DNA of 64,000 bases from Patagioenas fasciata (lineage: Eukaryota > Chordata > Aves > Columbiformes > Columbidae), in NCBI RefSeq assembly GCF_037038585.1, contig NC_092520.1, positions 9,502,501 through 9,566,500 of the forward strand, read 5' to 3'. The position numbers and the translations under genes are program-made. Positions 52,951 through 64,000 of this stretch are shown piece by piece. The notes under the pieces are model-generated. The model was not told the origin of the DNA. It searched no databases and saw only the letters and a list, made by a program, of their open reading frames with translations. How positions within the stretch are numbered: position 1 is the first letter of the stretch; each line of letters starts with the position of its first letter.

Positions 52951-55900
52951 GCCCCACGTTCACTCCCCGGCGCTGCCATCCGTTCCCAGCAGTGCTCAGC
53001 TGCTAATCGGGGCGGGTGATAATGCTGGGAACGCACAAACTGTGCCGCACGGGCCTGCCGAGTGGCTCCCAGCCCCACCGAGTTCAACGTCTACTTCAGG
53101 TGGGTGGGGGGAATGGGTGATGGGGGCTCTCCATACAGTCAAAATAAAGCAGGAGGCATAGGCTCCCCTGGGAGCGGTTTGGGTATTTTTTCTTTCTTTT
53201 TATTTTTTTTTTTTTTTTCCAAATTATGTAGGAAAAGAAGCCTAGAGGGAGTATCATGGTGACCTTAAAAACATGCATCTTTGTATATGAAAACCCTTTT
53301 CATTTACAGTCTGCTGCTGCAGTGAGGCACCAGAGCAGAGTTTGCTGCTGCCACAGTAAGGCCTTTGCCTAATTCCCATGAAAAAAGTCACCTACTGCAT
53401 ATTCCACAGATACACGACGGAACCTTTGGCCGTGGATATGATTCTTGGACTCAGTAAAGGGGCAGGGGGGCATTTTAATGTCACAGTGGACACAAGTATA
53501 TTTTGAGAAGAAGAACTCTTCCCCTCCCAGAAAAGAAAAAAACCCTACTGCTATTGCCTTTTCTTTGAGAACACAAAATAAATATTAGAAAGTGCTACAC
53601 TGCTGTGTTTGCTTTGGAAAGTCTTTTAGATAACGGGAATTAGTTTTCAAAACAAGAGCACTGGGAGAGGCGGTGGCAAATCATATGAGAGGTCGGGGTT
53701 GGAAAAAATGGTAATTACCCTGCTTTGAACCTTATGCATGTATTAAGAGTGATTAATGTCACCATGATAAGCATGTACATAATAGTTTCTTTAAACAGAT
53801 CAAAGCAAGAAGCCTCCTGGATAGTGGGTTTATAGATTCTTAGATTACTGGGCAGTGTGAGAGACTGGCCTGAATCTGGCACAGCACAAGCCATGTTCTT
53901 TCCTTGATTATCGCCTGACTTACAGCATATTATTTTTTAATCAATCTGATTTAGATTATGAGGTTGCCTTAATTAAAGGATCAGCAGCCACTCTGATTAT
54001 TATTTGTTGTGGCCACCAATAATCATATTTGGCTTCTAGTCCGAGTTATCTTCAGCTTCCAGCCACTGACTTTTGCTCTATCTTTACCGGCCATGTTGAG
54101 AGGTCGCTACCGAGATTATCCCTGTAGGTAATGTCAGGCTGTGATTAAATCACCCTTTGACCTTTTTGTGGTAAGCAAAAGAGACTGAACTTCCTGAGTT
54201 TCTTCCTGTGAGGCATTTTTTTCAATTCTTTAACCATACTTCTGATATTAAAGGGCCAAGATTTGGCCCTGCTGTTTGAAAAGGACTTTCAGCCCAAACT
54301 ATCCTTCACAGTCTTACTGGATATGTCTGAATTAGCAGCCTGAGCACCCTGGGTCCCTTTAGAGTCAACTAGGGTAGGCAGACACTTGCAGAAGGCAACC
54401 CACAAAATGGGAATTACATTAACATAAAATTCTACTTACGATTTATTATTATCTTGTTATTGCTATTTCCCCCTTAATGTTGTATGTATTTTTTTTTTTT
54501 CATATTTATTAAACCTGTGGCCATATTTTTACATTAAAAAAAAATAATGCTTACCAGCATCTCTCAGAGTCTTCCATCATCTTGAAGGGAATCTGAGAAG
54601 GTTCATAACTCTTCTCTGAACATTTTCAATGTGTCAACATTTGCCTGAATATTATTATTAGTAGTAATATTACTATTAGTACATGGCTCAGCTTTCCCAT
54701 AGGAGTGACACTAATATCAAATGTACAGGTAAAATCACCTTTTCATTCCTACACAACATCCCCCTGCTCAGACCTCCAAGGACATGATCTCCCCAGAGCA
54801 TCCCACTGAGAGCCAGGACCGATCCCTTGCGGGCAAACCTGAGAAACCTCAGGCACCCTGTCGATTTGTTTTTTTTTTAGACCGCATTAGGTGGTGATTA
54901 CTTTAACCAAATATGGATGTCAGCTTTGATCATCTTGAATATAAGTTATCTAAACATGCAGGGCTTTTAGAACATGTAATTTCTAGAGCTGTTTTGGGAC
55001 ACTGAAGTTCTAGAATTGCATTAATTACTGTTAGTTATTTCTGTCATGCAACTCATATATATTTTCCAATATACAACAAAAATATCTGTTGGGCACTTCT
55101 GTCACCTGCTTTGTTGGTAGACAATTCCAAAACTTCCACCAAGCAACCCACCAGTACCATTAGTGACTGTCTCTTTGTCCCGGTTTACACAAACCACTTC
55201 TGTCTTTGACCGCCTGTCCATTAATTTTTTGGTTTTGTTTATTTTATCACATTCTTGTAGTTCCTTTTGGATTTACATTCATTGAAATCAATGTCTCATT
55301 TCCACTGTTTGACATTTATGCTTTTCTTAAATTTTATTAACTTTATAATTTTCTAAATTCTATTAAATATTTTTTGTTTAAATTTTCCAACTATAAAGTC
55401 AGCCGAAGTTTTTAACCAAGGCACATCACTTTCTTTATTAGGTAGATGGCTTTTCAGGCATCTAGTAATATATTTAAAATTGATTTATCATTACCATTCA
55501 CATGCTTAATACAGCTCCTCCCCTACTTAGTTCAGTACTTTGTGAGGCTGTCCCCTTTAAAGCAGGAGATATGTCTGTTCCCCAATTTGCATTTATCCTG
55601 CTGTATTTATTCATTATAATCAGCATTTCAATTGTCCAGTAACAATCAGAAAATAAATGGTGTGTTTTGTCAGGACACAAGTCAGCATGGCTCTACTCAA
55701 CGTCAGGGAAAAAAACCAGTGCAATGAGCTGCATATATATTCATGTGTGTTTATATACATATGCAAATACATATACACATATACCTGTCTTCTTTAATAT
55801 TTAAAATATTCACATATAATACCAGTGCACAAGTGCACAGAATAGTACTCAATGACATGCAATGAATCAACAGTGATCTCGGTGTACCCCACACCCTAAA

Positions 55901-57584
55901 ACATGTACAAATTTACCTGCCACAGTGCATTGCAGCATCGTCCTGGGCCTGATCCATGGGATTTGGCTCCTGATGCTCTCAGGATACTTTAGGTTTCTAC
56001 CTTTGGTGTCTCCATGTGAACCAGCTGGCTCTGCAAAGGGAGCCCCAGACACCCCAGCGATGGGGTCCAGAGGGCAGCTCTCCTGACGTGCTTTTCCTCT
56101 CTGTTTTCATGCAGGCATGACTGTAACTTACTTTAATGTACTTTTGTGCAGCTAAGCTGTGACACATAGATCCCATGTCTACATTCACATGTGTAATTCC
56201 TCGCATGCCAGCATGGGTCGATAGTTGCTCCGTGACCCCTGAAAGTCAATATTTTGGTCTGCACAGAGACCTCAGAATTTGGTTTTATAGCAGTGTAAAC
56301 AGGAAATTTCAGTGCTACTTAGTATGCATCATTTTGAGAAACCGATTGCATTTAGATAACACCAAAACATTTGACAACGTAAGACGATTTTTCAGACTAT
56401 TTGCGTGGTTAGAAATCCAGAAGGCACAGAGGTATTGCACACAAGGTTCAATGCGACACGGAGAGCAAAGCTGGCCAGAACATTCATAAGATGAAAGATG
56501 CCCATATAAAGATCACTTTATCTAAGTGCTAGTATTTTTTTCACACAGGTCTTTGTCTTTCTAGGCTTAAGAATAACTTCTTTATTGTTTTTTAATGGTT
56601 TTCCCAAAGCTCTTTCCTCAAGTAATTTGGAGATCGATGTATCTCCTCAGCCACAGTGGCAGAATGGAAGAGAAGCTGCGAGGCAAAGTCACTGTCACGA
56701 TCTGGTGAGACAAAAATATTTGCACAGCGATTTTTTCAGGGTGTAGCTACATTTATAAAACGTTGTACTAAAATACAAACCCATCCAAAACAACCAGCCC
56801 TCCTCCCTTGCCTGATTGCACCAGACTCCTCAAGAAAGCTTCGCTGCAAAGATCCAGCATGCCCACTTTCAAGAAAATCTGTTCCTTTTGGGAATATTAG
56901 CAGACTGTGGTTTGAAAATCAGACCCCCCAGTACAGGCAAAATTCAGCCTGAAATTCAGATTCAGTGCTTCTGCCTCCCAAAGCGACTTTCAGCTTGAAC
57001 TGCTACTCATCTTCTACAATATAAAGCTCGCAGATCCACATTTTGGCTTGAAATTTCCCACACTTGACCTTAGCCCAAGGGATTTTTTTTTGTTTTCTGG
57101 AAAAGGATGAACAGTTTTCTTCGCAGAAAATTGTTCAGAGGCTCCTTTTTTATTTTTTTTTTTTTTAATGGTCAGATAACTCCAAAACAGCTTGGTTTTA
57201 TAACTTCAGATTTGGCATGTGCAGAGTGCAATCCTGAAGGAGGAATGCACTTTTTTTGTCTTGTTTGAAGAGATTTCATTTCGCAACAGCAAATTAGTCT
57301 GGAAGTTTTGGAAATAATAGACCGATGGTTCACAAGGCGTGATTTAACCGTGGTAGAAAATGACAGGCTGAGCTCTCTGTCTCTGAAAGGTCACGAGTCT
57401 TGCTTTATAAATACGGCTTAGTTTCCTTTTTGCAGAGTCATCTTGCCCACTAAATCTTTCTGCATCCTGTTTTGTTTTAACCCTATGGCAGCATCGGAGG
57501 TTGTTTCTGATGTATTTGCTCTCCCTAAGCATCGTTGTACTTGGCTCTTGACAGCATTTTACGTGTTCTGTAAAGTAAATTTGA
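52951..57584. other. Non-coding stretch upstream of FZD4
   Basis: No gene or young transposon recognised over about 4.6 kb. It includes a T-rich run at 53187-53220, an AT-rich block at 53600-54300 crowded with homeodomain- and TCF-like sites, and a purine/pyrimidine-alternating tract at 55728-55795. Confidence 0.4.
55728..55795. repeat. Alternating TA/TG/CA low-complexity tract
   Basis: CATATATATTCATGTGTGTT followed by ATACATATG and ACATATACACATATAC units: a degenerate dinucleotide repeat. Confidence 0.75.
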
Positions 57585-57682
57585 GTGTAACCTCATCTGG
57601 GTGTTCCTGCTCCGGCAGGGGGATTGGACTGGATGAGCTTTTGAGGTCCCTTCCAATCCCTGACATTCTGTGATTCTGTGAC
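57585..57682 (+). mobile_element. CR1 LINE terminal fragment (CCTGACATTCTGTG type)
   Basis: GTGTAACCTCATCTGGGTGT, GGGGGATTGGACTGGATGAG, then CCCTGACATTCTGTGATTCT. About 100 bp only. Confidence 0.92.
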
Positions 57683-58970
57683 GTGATTTAAGGACCTTCC
57701 TGCCTTGCATGGCATGCTGAGTTAAATTACTGCTCCTCATTCACCCAGATTGCACCCAGTCCTGGTCCCCAAATCCAGTTGTCACTCACATCACACAAAC
57801 CTTCCTATGGACAGAGGTGCTAGATTCTTTCCTGGAAGCATCCTATGGTGTTCCACCTCAAATGTGCTACCCAAGAAGTAAATGCTAAGTTTTTAAACAT
57901 GGAAATTAATTAATTTATTACCCAAGAAATAGATACCAAGCTTTTAAACGTGGGAATTAAGCAATTCATTAAATTAACTAAATTTTAAAGCTTTGGAAAT
58001 TAAGTTAGGCTGAGATACAAATCCCTTAAAATAGGAGCTGAGAAGGCAGATTGGCCGATACGCTGTGGCTGGTTTGCGCTGCTCCGGCGGCACCGTGACA
58101 AGCTGGTTTAATCAATCAGTTATTGCAGGCCTAAGGTTGTTCTGTGTCATTGGAACAGCACGTTGCTGTCAGGCGTGCTGATGAATCTGGCCACAAATCT
58201 TAAAATGTACTGTTTTTCCCCATTAAAAAGCCCATGTGAGCTGATATGCTGTGTTTAATTACACAACAGCAAGTATTGACTTGCAGGGCATGGCTGGAAA
58301 AAAGAAACCAACCTTCTTTGTATTGTGTTAGGCAGGCGGTGGGTCATTCTCCTGGGAAAGAAATTCGACATCTGCCACCAAGGTGAAGTTCGCTGCATTC
58401 ACACAGGTTTTATAGCATCTGCGAATACACAAAAAGGGACTGGACACAACAGGGAAAGCTGTCCCCTTGCTGACAGGGACGGCTGGCACGATGCTCATGG
58501 GGAGCCCCTTCACATGCCCCTAAAGTGGCTCCAAGTTATACACACAACTGCCTTCTGGTCCTTATAGAATTGCAGAGAAGTTTTAATAGGCAGCAATACC
58601 AGACTCTCCCAGTTCTAGCTGGACTGCCCAGTTTACAGTGGCACTGTTCTTCACTTTGTGGGCCATTCAAAATACAGTCACTGAGCGCTGATTATTTCCA
58701 AATTCCAGTCTCCCCTTCAATTCTTCTATTTTTTTTTTTATTTATTAATGGCTGTTTTTCTCTTTCAAAGATCACAGCATGCACTCAGTTTGGGACCTGG
58801 TATAATTATTGCATTTACGGAGATGAGTTTTTGCTAACGTATTTGTACATCTAGCATGGATGGAATTACAAAATATACCTGTTTTATTTTACTCCTTCTC
58901 GGTATAGTTTGTCCCCCTTTCTCACACAGAGCTGCTCTTCCATAAACCCTTTGTATATGACATTCAGAAC
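57683..58970. other. Non-coding stretch
   Basis: No gene recognised. A short imperfect direct repeat of TTACCCAAGAAATAGATACC/CTACCCAAGAAGTAAATGCT type occurs at about 57869-57960. Confidence 0.4.
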
Positions 58971-59142
58971 ACTGGACCAGGCTGCCCAGGGGGGTTGTGG
59001 AGTCTCCTTCTCTGCAGACATTCAAACCCGCCTGGACACCTTCCTGTGGAACCTCAGCTGGGTGTTCCTGCTCCGGCCGGGGGATTGGACTGGATGAGCT
59101 TTCGAGGTCCCTTCCAATCCCTGACATTCTGGGATTCTGTGA
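58971..59142 (+). mobile_element. CR1 LINE 3' fragment (CCTGACATTCTGGG type)
   Basis: ACTGGACCAGGCTGCCCAGG, GGAGTCTCCTTCTCTGCAGA, then the AATCCCTGACATTCTGGGAT tail. Confidence 0.93.
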
Positions 59143-60477
59143 CATTCATAGGTTTTGTTTTCTTTACCTATTCCAATATAGATAAAGCAGTACTACTTTC
59201 ATATAAGATAAACACGTACACTTCATTCCAGACAGTGAGAAGGACTGGTTTGGCAAGTCTTCAGCAAACAGTTTTCTTAATTTCTATCCAAGTTGGCAAA
59301 TTAATCATATGGATTACTGTTACACAGACTCAAGGACTTTCAAAATTAGTCTGGGCATAAATAACGTCATTGACTCTTGTCCTGGAGGCTTTGCTGCTAT
59401 TTTACATTTACCTTGTGCTCCCTGCATGTGTACAGGTGATTACATGGAGCACAACCCACCTTATCCGATGCATACGTACGCTCTGACTCCCTGGCAGAGT
59501 AGCTCCAGGTACTAATTGTCAGAAAACTAACAAAGTAAGTGGCCCTGTGATGATGAGGAGAGGTGGTGTGACCACAGAAGAAAACATTTCAGCTTAGATT
59601 GGCTTCAACTGTCAAGGAACCGCACCCTGATTCTTTTCTACTGCGCTGGTCACGATGGTATTTTAGCACTGTACCAAGGTTTTGTTATCAATGGAACAAA
59701 TGCAGAATTTTTATTTTTATTATTGCTGGATCGAGCATTTGAGTATGCACCGATCTTTCATTCTTGAGCAGCGTAATTTATATTTGGAGGCTGACAATTC
59801 ATCTAGTTCCCCACAGACATACAGATGAACTTAGAAAATAACGAGAGTTTATGTGAATTCTGCTTTTCTCAGGCATTTTTATTCCTCAGAGAGACTTCCA
59901 TGGGGCCAAATTACCATGAAAACTAGATTACCATGATATTTCAGTTCCTTACGGTAAAAGTTCATGTAATTCATTACTGTTGACACTATACACATATCCA
60001 TGGGGAACTAGAAAAAATATAAAAAGAGAACTCCTAAAAATGTGCATTAAAAAAATAAGAAAGCTTCCAGTTAACCCAAATATTCCCCATGCAAAAATAA
60101 AGCAAATTATTTCCCAGATAGGATAATTTCAGCTGGGCATAGCGCTGTATTGAGAGGGAAGGTTATGACATAAAATAACTCCAGATCCGGAGGAATCAGT
60201 TGGAAAGATGACCAGCATACAAACCTCTTCGCTCTGAACACAAGGTGCAAAAGCAATGAAGAGTCAGGCTCCCATTTCAACCAAAAGCCACTGCATCTGC
60301 TCCTCCAGAGCAGCCAGTTCCTCAGGGTAAGACCTCGATTGATCCCACTGGATTTTCATCTTGCTCTCAAGGATGCACTTTCCCACCCCACCATGACCAC
60401 TGTGATGGAGAACCACCACTGGAATGGCCAGTAATGCTGTTGCTGCCCCAAACCCCGTCGCCCCTTCCTACTCATCT
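59143..60477. other. Non-coding stretch
   Basis: Nothing recognised. Confidence 0.4.
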
Positions 60478-60844
60478 GAGGCTCAGGATAAGGAGGCTGA
60501 GAAGAGACCTTATCACTGTCTGCAACTGCCTGAAATGAGTTTGCAGCATGGAGGGGGTTGGTCTCTTCTCCCAAGTAGCAAGTGATGAGACAAAAGGAAA
60601 TGGCCTCAAGTTGCACCAGGGAAGGTTTAGATTGGATATTAGGAAAAAGTTCTTCATGGAAAGAATTGTCAGGTATTGGGAACAGGCTGCCCAGGGAGGT
60701 GGTGGAGTCACCATCCCTGGAGGGGTTTAAAAGAAGCATAGACAGGGTTCTTAGGGACATGATTTAGTGACAGTGTTGGGTTAACGGTTGAACCCAATGA
60801 TCCTGAGGGTCTGTTCCAACCAAATTGATTCTATGATTCTATGA
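60478..60844 (+). mobile_element. CR1 LINE 3' fragment (AACCAAATTGATTCTATG type)
   Basis: AGGCTGAGAAGAGACCTTAT, GGAGGGGGTTGGTCTCTTCT, CACCATCCCTGGAGGGG and the tail ATTCTATGATTCTATGATG. About 365 bp. Confidence 0.93.
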
Positions 60845-63377
60845 TGCAGGTGTTGTGCAGCCAAGGATGAGATTTTTAAAAGTTTTGCCACTGATAGATC
60901 AGTTTGCCATCAAATCCTGTGTAGTCAAGGCAGGCAGAGAAAGTACTTGAGAGTCCAGTTCAGATCCAATGTGGCAGCACTGGAGATGCTGCACCACTCT
61001 CCCCTGACTATCAAAGGAGCTTAGGATGTCTGTCTTATTCCTTAGCTGCTCCAGGTAGTTGGGTAGAGAGGAATTAAAATAGGCACAAGTGCAATAAGAA
61101 AGTGGGGACTAAGGGAGAATCTATGCAATAACCCCTGGGCAACAATGCATTACTATAGGATAAAAAATTATTGGTTTCAGCCAGGCTAGAGAATAATTTA
61201 AACATCTTTATTGTAAGACTTGCATATAAAGTGCAATGCCATCCAGGCTCTGAGTTCTAAAAGGATGAACTGCGTCCCAAAACATTATTTCAGTAAGTAA
61301 AAAGCCAGCATTTCAAGAGATCATGTGTTAAGTGGACACGTGGGAAAAGAGAATTTTCAGAAGTCCTTCTAGAAAGTGGCACTGGTAACAGATGGCCTTG
61401 GGGCTTGTTTTTCTTCAGCTAAAACAGAGATGCTAGATGTTAAATGACATTTTGAGACAATGAGCTTCTGGTCAGCTGTAGTGTAAACCTGTATATCTCT
61501 TTTTTTTGGATCACAAATAATTACAGCTCCCTTGTACAGTGGTAAAAACAGTACTCTTTCAGTTTGGGATATGCAGTTTACTTAAAATTTCTTCTGAACA
61601 TATGCTTTTTTGCACTATTTTTACATTAAAAATCTTCCTCCCAAACCAGAGATGGATGCAGTGGGGGTGGGAGTGCTGGGAGGAGGTGCAACTATTTCTT
61701 GCATACAATATGATTTCCCATGTAACCAAAGTTCTGGTATGAAGGAACTTCTTCGAAATGTATAATTTGTGTTAATGCTGCTTCGTGGTGTCAAGACATA
61801 CATTGCATATCCATGGACATCAGGTCATTAACCATCCGGAGTGCCTGTTTTTTAGGGCAGTGTGCAATCCCAGCTAGGGCTGTATCAGCTCCCTGCTGGG
61901 CTTTTGACCAGAGAGATCTGTATAAAATATTACATCTCTTCTCAAAAAATGAAATTAAAGCAAAATTATTTTATTTTCTATAAATAGGATGTAGCAGGAC
62001 GGTACTTTCCTGGTATGGGAGGGGAATGTAAAATGATACCATGTCTGACCAGTTACCTCATCTCTGTGCACCAGCACACGCACGCCCAACGCTCACCAAT
62101 GCAGTAAGTTTTCTACTCCCTGCCCTCAAAATCTTCCAATGCTAAAAACCACTATAAAAATACCAAGAGCAGCCTTCTGACAGTGACATACATCAGGCTG
62201 TAAAATGACCTCTCCCAGGGAGTGGTGAAAGCCCTATCATTTATGTTATAAACAATAGTAATTCTTAACACATGATGAGCACAAAGCCGGACAAATATTA
62301 AAAGATCTGCAAAGCATGACTTCAGGATGTCACTGCCACACAAAAGCATGGATGGGGCTTGGGCTCAGGGCCAAAGAGCAAACCTATTCCTAATAAAGAA
62401 TTAACACTCAAGTTCATCTCTTGGGTACTCAGATACCAAGATAATCCCACACCATTTACTTACAATTAGACAAAACACTGAAAACTTTTCCCTGGAAGAT
62501 AATATAGGGAGGGCCAGGGAAATAACCTATTACTTTACAAGAGGGGATTTTTTTAGAGACACAAAGTCAGGTGTCCACCCTGCACTGAAATCCGATGGGA
62601 TCTGTATAAACTCCCACAGGGCTGTCTGAAAATACTGACCTTAAAATGTTAGAATTTTCTCTCGGCCATGCCAGATGAGGGAAGTCTCTGCAGGAGACGT
62701 CTGTAAATGAGATCAGAACTCAACCATAAAACGCTGACAAAGTCATCTGGAGCTCACAGAGCTGTGCTCAGTGATGAGTATACCATTTCAATATTTTTGT
62801 GTTTATTACTTGTTTTTTTCCCCCCATGTGTTGGTTTTGGTTTATCTGCAGTTTTAATTTTGATTTGTATTTTATTCTAATTTGCTTTCATTTGCTAGTT
62901 CTCAGTCTATTTACAGAGAACAAAAGAATGCACAATGTAGAACAGTAGAATAATAGTGTTTATTTTCACAAGTTTGGACCGATCAAATATCTCACAAGTC
63001 CCGAAGTGGAACCATGCCTGAAGTAGGTTAGGTCATCTCGAGTGTGGGGAAACAAACAGAAATATCCCATTCTTCACTATTGTTTATTATATTTATGCCA
63101 CTTGGGAGTTTTAACAATACCACATATAGAAAACATTTGTTCTTGCTTTCTGTGCTATTTGGAGTTTTCTCAAGGCTCTCTGGTGCTTTGCTTTTTCCTA
63201 GGGACACTGCAGTGTTGTCATGCTTTAGTGACTTTCTCAACTGATTTAGCTGAAACATAAGAAATGGTCCCTAGGAATGAGCCAAGGGTGCTGAAAAGGA
63301 GGTTTTGTTTTCTGAATACTTCTATGTTTAAAAAAAGTTCTTTTCAGAGTTTTAACTAGTTTGCTTCAACTTCTTTC
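60845..63377. other. Non-coding stretch
   Basis: No gene or named repeat recognised over about 2.5 kb. Confidence 0.4.
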
Positions 63378-64000
63378 CTTGATTTGCTTTTCATGTACAT
63401 TCAAAGCTCGGTCCAGCAGACAGAAACCAAAAGCAGAGTCTGTTGTTGTTATCAATATCTTCACACTCCCATCGAAAGCACAACTGTATTTTTGATCTCC
63501 TTGATTTTTTACTGGAAGTCCAAACATGGATGTCTAAAGCCTCATCTGCCCACCCAAAACCCGGATTTCAAAAGCTAAGAGTAATCACGGGTGTGTTGCT
63601 TCTTCCCTTTGCAATGTGAAGCGCTTTCAAGACGCCTCACAGCAAAAGGGGGCTGCGCAGCCACCCTGCTGAAAATAAAGGCAAAAGGATATTTTGCCTC
63701 AAAAAAGGCTCCTCCAGGCCATTGACGCCTTTGGACATCCATAGTCCTGCTGAAGGATGATGTAGTTTATCAACCCAGCATTGCAGGAGAACCTAAAATC
63801 TCTGCGAATCTGCTTGGAAATCCAAGCCTGCAAAACACAGCGACCCAGCAGCTGCTGCTCAGGCTGTTGAACCCCACTGCTGCCATGTCCAAGAGCTGCA
63901 GCAGGAGTGGGCAGAGTCCTGAGGCTGTTTCAACAGGAGCATCTGAAAATGTAGTCGCTGAAATTTACTGTTCATTATTCTTCTGGAAAATTTCAGGCTT
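63378..64000 (-). repeat. Inverted repeat, right arm (pairs with 40105-40700), cut by window end
   Basis: From about 63565 to the last base this is the near-exact reverse complement of 40105-40552. It lacks about 12 bases present near 40384-40395 and differs at about three positions (near 63725 and 63808-63810). From 63378 to about 63564 similarity to 40553-40700 is much lower, with extra sequence near 63407-63440. The arm continues at full identity to position 64000, so the true repeat is longer than seen. Confidence 0.9.

Overview
This is a 64 kb piece of an avian nuclear chromosome, forward strand. About twenty 5'-truncated CR1 LINE insertions, in several 3'-end subfamilies with the characteristic short octamer-like tails (ATTCTATG / ATTCTGTG type), are diagnostic of birds and other sauropsids. 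There is little other young transposon sequence, introns are short, and the only unmistakable gene is a close match to vertebrate FZD4. I cannot name the species. The mix of CR1 subfamilies fits a neoavian bird, but that is inference.

Layout. 0-11.8 kb: a probable but unidentified minus-strand gene. It has a CpG island near 10.0-10.6 kb with a predicted signal-peptide first exon (10167-10251, phase-1 donor), and a terminal coding exon ending in a stop at the very left edge (3-176). 11.9-44.7 kb: mostly non-coding sequence with CR1 copies, weak MIR-like relics, a nested CR1-in-CR1 insertion at 33.07-34.21 kb, an AAAAC microsatellite and a small CpG-rich patch at 29.3-29.6 kb. 44.7-50.7 kb: the complete two-exon FZD4 gene on the minus strand (exon 1 50338-50598, intron 49308-50337, exon 2 47979-49307), with a CpG-island promoter and a long probable 3' UTR. 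50.7-63.4 kb: intergenic sequence upstream of FZD4, with CR1s and an AT-rich block of homeodomain/TCF-like sites near 53.6-54.3 kb.

The most striking unexplained structure is a large inverted repeat. 63565-64000 is the reverse complement of 40105-40552, with only about three substitutions and one indel of about 12 bases over some 440 bp. Homology continues for another ~150-190 bp on one side at much lower identity. The two arms sit about 23 kb apart and enclose the whole FZD4 locus. The arm at the right edge is cut off by the end of the window.

FZD4 encodes the Wnt/Norrin receptor and works alone here. Its usual neighbours in other vertebrates (PRSS23, TMEM135) are not seen in the window.
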